From Lunularia cruciata (Eukaryota; Streptophyta; Marchantiopsida; Lunulariales; Lunulariaceae): 64,000 nucleotides of DNA. Where the stretch lies: positions 26,118,608-26,182,607 of the forward strand of contig OX419762.1 of assembly GCA_948567375.1 (NCBI GenBank), given 5' to 3'. A program made the position numbers and the translations under genes. Below are positions 50,387 through 62,188 of this stretch, piece by piece. The notes beneath the pieces are model-generated. The model did not search any database. It was not told where the DNA came from and saw only the letters and a program-made list of their open reading frames with translations. Position 1 is the first letter of the stretch. Each line of letters begins with the position of its first letter.

Positions 50387-53300
50387 CTTCAAAACAATCA
50401 TATAGCTTGTAGCAAGAGTTCACCATTGTGAAAAATGAGTTCTAGTCCATGCAATAATCAAGGCTTAGGACATCAAGGATTTATGTGATCCAAGCAAACT
50501 TGGATTTAGTAAAATTCTAGATGCATTGCACTACTAAAAAAAATATGCTTCAAGATGTTACAAACCTTGTTGATGATGTCCTTTATATATTCCTCTATGT
50601 CCTTGATAGCTCTATTGTTACATGACATAATAACAAATATGAAATTAATTGTTCACCAACTTTTCTGATTGCTTGATTTGGCATTCCAATAGCATTTGGC
50701 ATTTCAACACCATTATTAGTAGTGATATACATAATGTTGGTTAAAAGAATGAACTTTTCAATTATTTCAAATACAATATTCTTGGTAGCCATTGCATTGC
50801 AAGGCTTACAATAATTGAAGACTAAGGAGGCAAACATAATTGAAGGCTAAGATTGTTGATCGGAGCTACTAGTCTTTATCCATCTAATAGATAGTGATAG
50901 CAATATAGTAACAAAATACTCTTGACAACAAGCAATATAGAGTAATCCTAAAGCAAGAAGCAAGAATCAACACCATCCAATAGCAAAAAAACTTGAGCTA
51001 GTGATTGCAAAATCATCCTTAAGAACTCTATTAAGTGTTGAGTGATTAGAACCTTGTAATGTTGGCATAGTGTTGAATGAAGTTTTTGAATGATAACCTT
51101 TTTTGCATCAAATTTTTTTTTGTCATCTTTAATCCAAAGCACTAGAGCTTTCAACACTTTTGCATGTTGTTCATCATGCCATGCAGAAGGAGATATTGGA
51201 ATTGGAAAGGAAGTTCAATGGACTTACTATGGATGAATTCAAGGGCCCTAAAGCCAACCAAGCATTGGCTAACTAGAGCCTTGAAGGTTCTTTTTTCTTG
51301 ACAATGCACTCTTGAAGGGATATCAACCAAAAAAAAAGGAAAAAGTTGATGCATATGTAATATTAGATCAATCTAATATTAGAAAATATTATCTTCTTAG
51401 GGTCTTGAGCCACACCACAATCCTTACCAATTTTATGGGTAACCTTAAAAGGTCAAACATACATATGAGAAAACCTTTTGAGCTTTTGTTAACAAACATT
51501 CCATGCATAATTGAGCTCCTTTTAACAATCTCAAAAAGGTCCCATATCCATAAAAAGCATATTCTTGTTTGTGCAATTTTCTCTTAGAAGCAATGATTCT
51601 TTCAACAATAGATGATGATTTTTGTGGCATTTGATTATCATTGCCATCTTCTTTGCATAAAAATGACTAGTCATCAAACACACTTATTTCTTTCTAGTCT
51701 GATCAATATGTAGCTAGGATAAAGTAAACTAAAGAAGACAATGATTAATCATCATATGCAATCATTTCTTTGCAATTTGATCAATAAGCAACTCTCACTA
51801 AGTAAACATAATTATTTTTTTGCCTAATTTATTGAGTCTTAATTTACCATATAGACTCTAGAATTAGCCTTGGCTTGTACCAATTAGCCTGCTCTCAAAT
51901 TTGGTGAATTGACTAGCCATTTTGTCAAGCTAGCCGGCTACAAAAGTTTTACTTTTATTTCATTCTTCTAGATTTTCATTGTCAAATTAGTCCTTATGTA
52001 GTCCTAGCTCATCCAACTCTTAAGCAAGCTCATATGATCCACTATCTTGATAGTTATAATGAAGAGCTTGCTACCAATAAGGAGGAGTGCTATTATTAAT
52101 ACCCATGTTATTAGTCTATTTATGTGACATCATTTGACCGAAGGTTATAATCTGATCAAATTATACTTTGGTATGAGGTCCTTTGGCCTCTTTCACATTT
52201 TGCACTATAGAGATTTTTGCATTTTGTGATCTCTCTAGCTTGATGCCTTTGATTCTCTTTCAATTGGCAAAGAAAATATGGCCTTATCACCACTCATTCA
52301 AGGGTTAGTCTTGTTAGAGCTCTTTGCAAATATTGCTCCAGTTTGGAGGCTGCATTGCAAGCTACTCTACATAGTTCTCAGTACATATGAGTTGATCATG
52401 ACCCTAATTCACATACCATTGTAGAGAAATGGTTAGTAACCTTGTCTTTACAATATTCCAAATTGTTCCCAATATTTGCTTGGACTATTGCATTGCAAGC
52501 TTTTCCATGCACAATCAATCAGTCAATCAAGCATTGTCATCTGCACCTCCTTGGTCCTTATTGCACTACTTATTAATTGTTAGGAATGCCAAGATTTTTC
52601 CATTGTTGGTTCTAATAAGGACTAGATGATTTGAGGTCTCAATTATTTTTGGATTTGATGCAAATCCTCCATTAGGCTCAATTTCTCTATCTTTTAATGT
52701 GGTATATCTTGGAGAATATTCTTGCTCACTTTTATCATTTTCCTCATGCCTAGATCATGTCTACATTGACTTTTTAATGGTAAATTATTTTCTTGGTCAT
52801 CCTTTGTTGTTGAATGTTTTATAGTGTAGCTTTTATGCCTACTAATTGCACAATTGTGGTCTAATTTGGCTCCTATTGTTGTGTTGGAAGTGACCTTGCA
52901 ATCCAAACCCAATGATATTGGTTGGTAGCTAACCCATATTTTAGATCTAGATAGTACATGTAGGCATACAAAGCATTGTCATACTTTCCTTATTCTTTAT
53001 AGGAACACATTAAATGCTTAGTTGTGGAGATGATGGATAAGAGATTGTATCTAGATCTATCATGGGTGGTTGTACAGACTTGTAACCCGTATTGCAAGGA
53101 CCTTCTACCCTAGTTCCCAATCTTCCAAAAGGGTAACCTAACCTACCATCACACCACACATTACTACTTTACTAGCCATAACTTCCAATACTACTAATGC
53201 CTAATGAAAAGAAAACTAAGCATAATTCCTACATACCAATCTAAATCAACTAGACATAAAATCAAGCATGCAAAACATGGAGAGTATCCAAACACACACA

Positions 53301-53432
53301 AAATAATCACAACTTGCCATGCTTTTGGTATAAAAGTGCCTTAGAGTATCTTGGTTTTGTCCAAGAGATTCTTCAAATCCATACCTCATTTAGCTACTTT
53401 TAACATGTAGTCCAAATAGCATAATTCTATAC
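50387..53432. other. Unassigned old repeat DNA
   Basis: AT-rich, low-CG sequence. Minus-strand fragments at 50595-51354 have a weak transposase-like feel but no motif I can name. No terminal inverted repeats were found. The young retroelement is inserted at its right end. Confidence 0.3.
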
Positions 53433-53436
53433 CTTT

Positions 53437-53876
53437 TGTCACGCCATTTGTAGTTCCCCATCTAGATGCTCAAACACTGGAGTTCCAGTGATGGTAGTTA
53501 GAGTTATTCTAGCAGTTTCTCAGGGACTACTTTCCGACGGTTAGATTTCATGTTCGGGGTACTGACTTCACGGTGGGGCCCACCGTCACTTTGCACCGTC
53601 GAGTGTGCCGTCAGCGGGACCGTTAGGGTTTCAGGGCTAGCTCGAGTCCAGGGGGTATAGTTTCGAAGTGAGCTCCAGAGAGCTCACTTCTCTGATGTTG
53701 AGCCTTCGAGTTCCTGGCTATGGTGGACAGAGGCCGGCGAGCGTCACCTGGATTCTCTATGCTTGAGTGGGTGTGGCTTGATTGTAATCAGTGCCCAGTT
53801 GTTGGCAATTTATAGAGTGACAGATCAAGTACTGATCTGAGTTGAGTTGAGTTGAGAATGTTAAGCAATCTGATTA
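53437..53876 (+). repeat. 5' terminal block B
   Basis: 440 bp, repeated at 62606-63054. It begins TGTCACGCC and ends CTGATTA, followed by CATCAGAG. A TATA-like TTTATAGAG lies at 53809-53817. Block A (105 bp), which both precedes and follows B at the 3' end, is absent here. Confidence 0.9.
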
Positions 53877-53888
53877 CATCAGAGAAGT
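53877..53888 (+). promoter_or_regulatory. Possible primer binding site
   Basis: Directly after block B, ATCAGAG (53878-53884) matches the core of the initiator-tRNA-Met primer site common in plant retroelements (TATCAGAG). Flanking bases do not match, so this is tentative. The old copy has ATCAAAG here. Confidence 0.3.
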
Positions 53889-55230
53889 GAAGTAAGGGGG
53901 AAATCGGGTGCAGGAACGTTGAGTGTTGGTGGTATCTCCAAGCTCGGTGGATCGTGGTAGCTCGATTCAGGTTCTGTGTTTCCCTAGTGTGCAGAAGCTC
54001 GTGTAGTTGATGCAAATTTGGCAGTTAGGCGGACGGTGTGCGGAAGCGCTGGCCAAATTTCGAGCAAAGAAGGAGCAATTTTCGAGCAGTGTTGTGATTT
54101 TGAGCTCAGGAGGTGAAGGCAGGACCAATTTGTTGCAAGTTGGGCTCAAAAAGTGAAATTGAAGGTGGAGTTGGAAAGCTCTTCTCATGAAATTGTGATT
54201 TGGAAAAACCCGTTTTGTCAATTTGGCTCGAGTGGAAAGTTAGCGGGGGATTTGGCGGACATCCATCTTTAGGGTTTACGTTAGATTTTACGTCAGATTT
54301 ACATCAGATTTTGGGCCAGAATTGGAGGAGTTTCGCTGTTTGGCCAAATTTGGAGAAGTTTCGCTAGTTTGGAGGAGTTTCGCAGATTTGGAGAAGTTTC
54401 ACCAATTTTGGAGGAGGTTTGAAGTGGCAACAAGAAAGGCCTCAGATTTGGAGAAGTTTCACCAATTTTGGAGGAGGTTTGAAGTGGCAACAAGAAAGGC
54501 CTCATTTGGCTGAATTTCGGCATTTAGAGGCTTCGAGGCATAGGGCTATGAGAGGCTACGAAGGCCTAGAAGGGCCAGCAAGCCAGCTTGCTGGCGTGAG
54601 GCTAGCTAGTTTAGTGTAGATCTTGGTCATTGGTTGGCAAAATCTGCCTTTCTTGCTAGATTGTGCGCAACAGGGTTTGACCCCTAGATCTCTTGTTCCT
54701 AGACTGGTGCCCTAGCCAACTGGTCCACCCTCACTTGTTGTCATAGTGACTGTGCCATTGTTATCTATACACATGTAACTTTGGCTAGGAGAGGCAGTTT
54801 GATCCCATTCTTGGTGATCCTAGTAGCTTAGGACTTAGATACGAACTACTCTTATGTCAAATGCCAAATGGTGGCAGAGTCAGTCCCGTGTTGTGTTATG
54901 AGATGGAGGGTTTTCGTTTAGATTTCTTGTGATTGGATCCCCTCCATTCTCTGCTTCCTGTTTGTGCACCACGTTTGTGTGAGGTGCCTTGACTTTGAGC
55001 GTTGGTGCTCTGGTGTGCTCTCGGTGGTGAGGCTGGAGTGATGACCAGTCAGACTACCTTTGTTTCTCTCCGGTGAGGCAGGAAGTGATGACCTGCAGAC
55101 CGTGAGAGTGCGTGTTATGATGGCAGGTTACATGTTGCCCTTCCCCTAGTGTAGTTATCTCGGTTAGAGTTACATTAGTGGGTGGTGTCTAGTTGGTGTT
55201 GGCACTTGGTGGGGCACTTGCAGTTGCGAC
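53889..55230 (+). other. Long untranslated leader of the young element
   Basis: About 1.35 kb between the possible primer site and gag, without a conserved frame. It contains a short tandem duplication (54384-54503) and is also present, decayed, in the old copy. It may hold packaging and translation signals; none can be pointed to. Confidence 0.5.
54384..54503 (+). repeat. Exact 60-bp tandem duplication in the leader
   Basis: Two adjacent identical 60-base units (54384-54443 and 54444-54503), each starting AGATTTGGAGAAGTTTCACC. Shorter related GGAG(A/G)AGTTTCGC units precede them at 54340-54383. Confidence 0.9.
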
Positions 55231-56052
55231 TTGCGGTTGCAGTTGGTGGTTCAGGTTTGCTGTTGCAGTTACGTGGTCACGACGGAGTTCTTTGGAGATT
55301 CCAGAGGAGTTAGCCCTGCAGTACGCAGTGGGTTTACTCGGAGTGGTGCTCGGTATCAGCCTGTATCTCAGGTCCCAGTGAGGGAGGACATTGACTCTGA
55401 GTTGGAGTTCGACACAGGAGCTGATTCAGTTGAGAGTGCACTTGGTGTGTCCGCACCGTTGTTGTGGGACATGGACGAGATTTATGGGGCCTCCAAAGGC
55501 CCTAGGCGTTACTTTGGTACAGTGGGTACCATTGAGTTGGATGACTTCATCTAGGAGTTTGATAGTTGGTGTGATCTGCAGCAGATGCGGAACCCGACTT
55601 TGTTCACACCCTTCATGGCATGGAAGGGGTTGTTTCAGCACTTGGAGGGTCCACCGATGGACGATTACCATGAGTTCAAGAGAGCTCATTTGGAGGAGAT
55701 TGAGTTATGGAGACAGTATTGGTCTCCTCACTATGTCTCTATCACTTCAGGCTCGATGGCCAGGAGTAGATCGGCTGTACCTACGAGTTCTAGCTCGAGT
55801 AGTGTGGGTGGAGCTAGTGGAGGTGCACTAGCTGGAGATAGTGCTACTACGAGTGGAGGTACCGCTGCAGGAGGTGGTGTGGTACCGGGGTTTAACCCCA
55901 TGGTTGAGTTCTTCCTATGTTTGAGGCAGAACTACCAGGGAGTGCGGACTGACAAGCTGAGGAGCTTGCAGGAGTTCCAGCGGAAGGCTGGAGAGAGCCT
56001 ACGCGAGGCATACACTTGCATGAGGCGGCTGATTAGTTGTGACTTCTTCTAG
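55231..56052 (+). pseudogene. gag: gag (capsid region), interrupted by a conserved TAG
   Basis: One frame runs from 55231 to a stop at 56050, split by TAG at 55552. Downstream of the TAG, the 155 residues from ATG 55585 have gag character: NPTLFTPFMAWKGLFQHLEG, a Trp-rich block, a Ser/Gly-rich linker, then VEFFLCLRQ and LQEFQRKAGESLREAYTCMRRL typical of Ty3/gypsy capsid ends. The zinc knuckles lie in the next frame, beginning at 56039 with a 14-base overlap. So gag and its nucleocapsid are separated by a frame step. The same TAG occurs in the old copy. Either gag starts at 55585, or the stop is read through. Confidence 0.7.
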
Positions 56053-57189
56053 AGTGCAGCAGAGTGCACCACGCCCAGTTGGTTTTCGAGGACAGGGTGG
56101 ACAGCCCAGATCCTATGGAGCGAGTGGAGGGCCTAGTGGAGTTAGACCCTTACCCTCATTTTTGGGTCAGCAGCAGCCAGTGAGTGGTGGTGTTGCTTGT
56201 TGGACTTGTGGTGGACCTCACCATAGGAGAGAGTGTACTCAGGGCAGCGGACCTGATACCTCTGGTGCATCACAGCCAGCACAGAGGCGGTGTGAGCACT
56301 GCCATAGATTTGGTCATACTAGTGACTGGTGTTTTGACCTACATCCGGAGTTACGGAGTGGTAGGGCTGCTATGACAGGTAGTAGAGGAGCTCCAGTTCA
56401 TGGAGGACGAGGTGGTAGAGGTGGTGGTAGAGGATCTACACCTAGTAGGGGTGCAGTACCTGCCCTTACTTCTGACACAACTATGGCTACTCGGATTGAG
56501 CAGTTGGAGCAGAGATTGGCTAGTATGGCTATTGCTCAGAGGAGATCAGATTCGGGTGCTGAGGCTTCCACCTCATATGCTGGTGATAGAGATGCTTTGG
56601 ACTTCATGTGCGGAGCAGCACAGGTGGATGCATCTGCAGCAGTGACTAGGAGTGCAGTACGTGCTCCAGAGCCTAGAGGAGCATCAATGGAGTTGGACCC
56701 ACAGAGAGGAGAGGTTGGGAGACAGGTCAGACTTCCACAGTCTTTCACGCTATCTGAGGCATTGCAGACGACATCCATGGTTCCTAGACGTCCCAGTGTA
56801 GGTGTGGTAGGTGGTGATGGAGTACCTGACGGAGTACCTGCTAGTCAGCCACCTGCTACTACACAGACTGAGTCTAGCATGATGTTGGGGGCGGCTCAGC
56901 TGATTATGCGGCATCCTTTATTTTCAGCCAGTGACATGTTTACATTGGGAGTGGACCCAGCCCCAGTGTTCTGGTTGGCTGCCACGTTGTGTGAGAGTAG
57001 GGATGGTGCGGTTCCTACTACTAGAGCAGAGGTGGTTGGTAGTGGAGCTGACTTGGTTGAGGAGCATGGGATCCGTTCAACAACCAGTGGTTTATGGCAG
57101 GCAGCAGCGGCTAGACTGGAGGAGTTGCCAGCTAGACCGGCCTTTGAGAGAGCGCGGTTTACACCTGGTGTTGTCCTATTGGATAACCA

Positions 57190-57620
57190 GAGGGGGATCT
57201 TTTGTTTAGTGGGACCTTCAGGGAAGGTCTATACACCACAGAGAGTCTTGTTAGACTCTGGTGCACAGCCCCTTATGTTGGGGAAGGCTGCAGTTGTTGG
57301 TCTGGAGTTACGGAAGACCGATGTGGAAAGGTGTCCATTTCAGATCCAGACATCTCTTGGTGGTGGTTCGACACAGTACATCACACGTGGAGAGCTTGTT
57401 ATCCAGGTTCAGCCTGGTCATCCGACTGATAGCTCAGTGGTGAGAGCTCAAGCTATTGCGACAATAGCTAAGTCATATGATGTGCTAGTTGGGGGAGCAG
57501 TGTTATACCCTATGGGTTTCAGTATTGACTATTGGGAGGAGACAACCTCTTATAGACCTGGTTGGCAGTCTGGTGAAGGACGGGTATGTCGCCTACCAGT
57601 ACGCTTCAGTAGTGGCAACC
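57190..57620 (+). other. Aspartic protease domain
   Basis: Contains VLLDSGAQPLMLG, the D-S-G active site of retroviral-type proteases, followed by AKSYDVLVGGAVLY, the usual second conserved block. It processes the polyprotein. It sits about residues 400-500 of the frame starting at 56039, directly before the methyltransferase. Confidence 0.85.
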
Positions 57621-57936
57621 TTGGCTCACTACAGTCCGGGACCATGGCAACATCAGTTTTGGCTTTCAGCGGTGCAGTTACTTGGCCTGGTGACTTGTTG
57701 GAGGGGAACGCCCATGCAAAGGATACTCCAGTACCAGAGGAGATCACTCGGCTATGGAGTACGAGTGGGATTGTTCCATCTACCTTGGATGTTCCATTGT
57801 GGAGTTCAGAGGAGGCATTGCAGCAGCAGGCTTGGAGTGGAGCCTTCGTACCATCAGGGGATGAGTGTGAGGATGAGCCTCCAGAGGCGATTTCTTTGAC
57901 ACCTCTGGATACCACACTCATTGCTTGGCAGTACCC

Positions 57937-58906
57937 AATAGAGGGGATATGCCTATTGGAGTTGTTTGGTGGGATCAGCACCGGACTAGCTGCGGTGTTA
58001 CAGGCGGGTATCCGAGTACAAAGGTACTTGTATGTAGAGAGAGATGAGACTGCTAGGCGAGTCTCTCTACATCATGTGGCACACTTGGCCTATCGGTATC
58101 CGGAGTTATTACCAATGTCAGCAGTCAGAGGTTACCAGAAGGCCTTACCAGGAGACATTTCCTTACTGGGGGCGCATGACCTAGAGAGACATGGGCCTAT
58201 TCACTTGGTGATTTCTGGATGGCCATGTCAGGGACATACACGTGCGGGCCGCGGTTTGGGTCTTCAGGATCCTTGTTTTGGTGTGTTTTGGGAGATGTTA
58301 CGGATACTACGACATCTCCAGGTTCATCAGTCTGTTTCTCCAGCTTACCTTTTGGAGAACGTTCCATTGATGGGTGATTCTCGCACTAGAGTGGTGGCGA
58401 GTACACATCATGTCCATTCTTGGATGGGACCTGCTGTATTGTTAGATGCAGCCAGAGTGGGATCACGGGCTCATCGTCTTCGTCTTTGGTGGACGAACCT
58501 TTTACCCAGAGAGGTTCTACAGCGTAGTTATGATGGGATTCATTGACTTGACCACATCCTTGTTGATGATATCTTGGATGTTGGGCGTCAGTCTCAGACA
58601 GTGGTAGTGGCTGATAGGTCACCTATGGTAGTGGTGAACCTAGTTGGACAGCCTAGAGCTGCATTTCCCACACTCATGAGTTTCCCAGGCTCTCATGCTT
58701 TTTGAGAGGGAGGACCTGGACTTGTTTGGGACTCACAGTTACAGCAGTTGGTGGAGCCCAATGCTGATGAGAGAGAGCGGGCGATGGGTTTTCGCACCGG
58801 TATTACCGCTGTTCCAGTAGTGTCAGAGGCATCCAGGCATCAGGTGTTAGGTCAGGCTATGGACCTGAACTGTTTGACCTGGATTGTGAGCCTTGGTTTG
58901 GCAGAG
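57937..58906 (+). other. Cytosine-5 DNA methyltransferase domain, DNMT3-like
   Basis: Motif I LLELFGGISTGL (SAM binding), an acidic motif II-like YVERDETA, motif IV GWPCQGHTRAG with the catalytic Cys, motif VI YLLENVPL, a motif VIII-like ARVGSRAHRLRLWWTNL, and after two in-frame TGAs a motif IX/X-like TAVPVVSEASRHQVLGQAMD. Motif order is the usual one, not the rearranged order of DRM. The ELFGGIxTGL opening and the SRAHRxRxWWTN block are closest in my reading to DNMT3-type enzymes. It would methylate cytosine C5 in DNA. TGAs at 58544 and 58703 separate the C-terminal motifs in this copy. Confidence 0.87.
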
Positions 58907-59369
58907 CAGCGTAGGATGCACTTGATAGGCATCACCACTCGGACACTTGTGAGCCCTGTGCCTATCAAGACAATTCAGGCACATGCTGGGGGCGATGGAC
59001 CGAGTGGACATGGTATTCTTGGGACACATCCAGTAGCTACTAGGGAGAGTGGTCTACTTGGAGTCCATCCAGGTGAGCGTGGGCTACTTGGATTACACCC
59101 TTGGTATTACACACGTATGGAGCTTGCAGCCAGAGTGGAGGGAGTTTTTCACACAGAGGTTGGGACCTCTAGTGGTCGGGAGCATGACACCATTGCTCCC
59201 AAGGGCCCAGTGTAGCAGCCAGTCAGTACGTCTTCCACTCCTACTACAGTTACAGAGGATACTTGGGAGCCAGATCTTGGACCCAAGCTTACTGGAGAGG
59301 AAAGACGGAGGGTTTGGAGGTTCTTGAGGAGTCACACGAGTTGTTTTGCCTTCAGTATGAAGGATTTGG

Positions 59370-60235
59370 GTGCTCTGAAGGGACTTGGTATACGGATTGA
59401 GCTGACTAGCGATACACCTTTTTTCCGACGTCCTTATCGATATAGTGAGATGGAGAGGACATTGATTCAGAGCCGGAGTAGTGACCTTTTTGAGGCTGGT
59501 TTGGTGGAGATTTCACATGGAGAGTATGCATCAGCGACAGTGATGCCAGCCAAGAAGGATATGCATGGCAACTATACAGATAGGCGGATGTGTGGAGATT
59601 ACCGTCCTATCAACCGACAGACCAGGGCTGATCGGTATGCCATGCCTACACCGGAGGAGATTTTTGATGCGATTGGGCATGCAAAGGTCTTCAGTACTTT
59701 GGATCTACGAGCGGGATATCATCAGTTGCCGATCAGGGAGGAGGATAAGTCCAAGACAGCATTTTGGGCTATTGATCCTCACGGCAAGGATGTGTTATAT
59801 CAGTGGAGGTTCTTACCATTTGGGTTGAAGAACGCTCCTGCTGAGTTCCAGAGGGTCATGGATAGGATCCTAGCTGGATTGGATTTTGCTCGGTGCTATA
59901 TTGATGACATTTTGGTGTATAGCACTACTGTGGAGGAGCATGAGCGACAGTTGTTGGAGGTGTTTGAGAGGTTGAGATCTCATGGACTCAAACTACATCC
60001 TGGGAAGTGTAGGTTCTTCCACGAGCAGGTTGAGTATTTGGGTCACACTATCTACCCCGGAGGACTTGGTGTTCAGCAGACCAAGGTGGAGGCTATTGCA
60101 CGTATTCCTTGGCCTACGGATGTGAGCAGAGTGCGAGCATTCCTTGGGTTGGCAAACTTCTATCGCCGCTATGTTAGAGGATTTAGTGCCATTGCCAAGG
60201 CCTTGACAAAGCTGACCAAGCTTACACAGGAGTGG
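59370..60235 (+). other. Reverse transcriptase domain
   Basis: Ty3/gypsy type: RRMCGDYRPINRQT, FSTLDLRAGYHQLP (first catalytic Asp), FLPFGLKNAPAEFQRVMD, the YIDD box at 59897-59908, and GLKLHPGKCRFF...YLGH. It copies element RNA into DNA. No stop lies within the domain. Confidence 0.95.
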
Positions 60236-60299
60236 TGTTGGGGAGATGAGCAGGAGAGAGCTTTTGTAGAGCTCAAGGAGAGGTTGACATCTGCTCCTA

Positions 60300-60720
60300 T
60301 TTTGAGGAGACCGATCAGAGGACGACCATTTCAGGTTCACACTGATTGGAGTATGTTGGGGCTTGGAGCGGTGCTCACTCAGCATGATGATGAGGAGAAG
60401 GAGTTTGTGGTGGCCTATGCTAGTTGCTCCAACAATTCAGCGGAGGAGAAGTATAGTTCATATGAGGGAGAGTGCTTGGCAGCAGTTTGGGCAGTAGCAC
60501 ATTTCCGATGTTACCTATTTGGTAACCCCTTCACTCTCATCACTGATCATCAGCCACTGAAGTGGTTGATGGAGTCCGACAAGCTTTCAGGGAAGCTTGC
60601 ACGATGGGCTCTGATTTTACAGGAGTATGATTTCACGGTTGTTCACAGACCTGGAGTGGTGAACCGTGATGCAGATGGGTTGAGTAGAAACCCATGTCCC
60701 AGCCAGCAGGATCAGACCGG
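60300..60720 (+). other. RNase H domain
   Basis: Blocks FQVHTDWSMLGLGAVLTQ, SSYEGECLAAVWAVAHFR and PFTLITDHQPLKWL supply the catalytic acidic residues. Then comes RPGVVNRDADGLSRNP, the normal RNase H-integrase linker of Ty3/gypsy. Confidence 0.93.
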
Positions 60721-61069
60721 AGCACGTTGGCATGGTGAGACAGATGAGGAGATGGTGCCAGGTTGGCATGCATCGGCCTTTCTGTGTATATTTGCAGAGA
60801 CTTTGGTGGTATCTCTCTCAGCGCATACAGGAGGAGTTATTGAGGTCACAGATCCAGAGAGTGAAGATATTGGTACAGTTCAGCGAGACATTCATGATGA
60901 TATCTTAGTGATGGACTATCTTTGCACTGGTGTTATGGGTGGCACAGTTGGGGCCAAGGAGAGAGACCGTGTTCTTCAGCGAGCCAGACGGTTCAGATTG
61001 GAGGGTAGACACCTTTTGCGTGTATGGGAGGATGGTAGAGTGCGAGTAGTACCACTTCCATCACAGAGA

Positions 61070-61960
61070 CCACAGTTGGTCCGTCATGCTCATGAGGAGC
61101 TAGGACATTTTGGAGTAAAGCGTACATATAGCTTACTCCAGAGTCATTATTGGTGGCGCGGTATGCAGACCGAGGTACAACAGTTTGTTGCCAGATGTGT
61201 GGTTTGTGACCGAGTTAGAGCATCATTCAATGCTCCTACACCACAGTTACACCCATTACCTATCATGGGATTGGGTTACCGTTGGAGTTTGGACTTCGCC
61301 GGACCTTTACCGCTGACTGTGAGACATCATCGGTATGTTTTGGTGATGGTGGAGCACTTCTCCAAGTGGATTGAGTTGGTGGCACTTCCTGACAAGTCTA
61401 GTGAAGGGACAGCTTACTCGTTCCTGGATCGAGTTCTTAGTCATTTTGGTGCACCAGCTGAGGTTTTGACTGATCAGGGTACAGAGTTCTTGGGAGAGTT
61501 TCAGGTCTTGTGTGACAAGGCTTTGATTGATCATCGTACTACATCCCGAGATCACCCTGAGGCAAATGGCTTAGCAGAGAGAGTGGTTCAGACGGTGAAG
61601 AGAGGATTGCGAAAGTATGGTTTGGAGAGAGGCCACTTGGGAGATTGGGATCTCCAGTTACCTTGGTTGGCCATGGGCTATCAGTTCAGCCGGCAAGCCT
61701 CCTTAGCATCCTTCTCTCCATACTTTCTACTCTATGGACGAGATCCAGATTTACCTCCAGCCATTCGTCGAGATGCTACTGTAGTTTTGGACTTGGATGA
61801 CCCTGATGTATGGATGAGCGCATGTTCTCAGCGGGCAGAGATCTTTCGGAGAGTGATGCCGATGGCCTTCGAGAACTTGGCGATTGCTCAACATAGAGAT
61901 ACTTTACGCTATGCTACCATTCGTGGAGGAGGTTATAGACCCTCGATCCGTCGATTTCAT
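61070..61960 (+). other. Integrase (HHCC zinc finger and DDE core)
   Basis: The HHCC finger is HAHEELGHFG...QFVARCVVCDRV. The catalytic triad is Asp in WSLDFAGPLP (61292), Asp in LTDQGTEF (61472) and Glu in ANGLAERVV (about 35 residues later). It joins the DNA copy to the genome. A GPY-like C-terminal region follows (GDYVYLQQTAP, ILRVREVLPSGVLVLEG). No chromodomain is present. Confidence 0.93.
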
Positions 61961-62188
61961 CCAGGCGACTATGTATATCTACAGCAGACAGCACCGACGA
62001 CACTTGATGTTTCTACAGGCCGCACTATCTTGAGAGTGCGCGAGGTTTTGCCATCTGGAGTCCTTGTGTTAGAAGGACGTGATGGTGTTGTTTGGAAGGA
62101 TCATGTGCGCAATTGTGCGCCATGCCACCTCCCAAACATTGATGGTACTATGGACCCAAGCTTGGCACTTGTACGTGCAGGCTTGAGG

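Noticed and set aside
55426-55689. Minus-strand ORF over gag, open also in the old copy (40627-40854)
   Set aside because: Similarity between the two is explained by gag homology on the other strand; no independent coding evidence.
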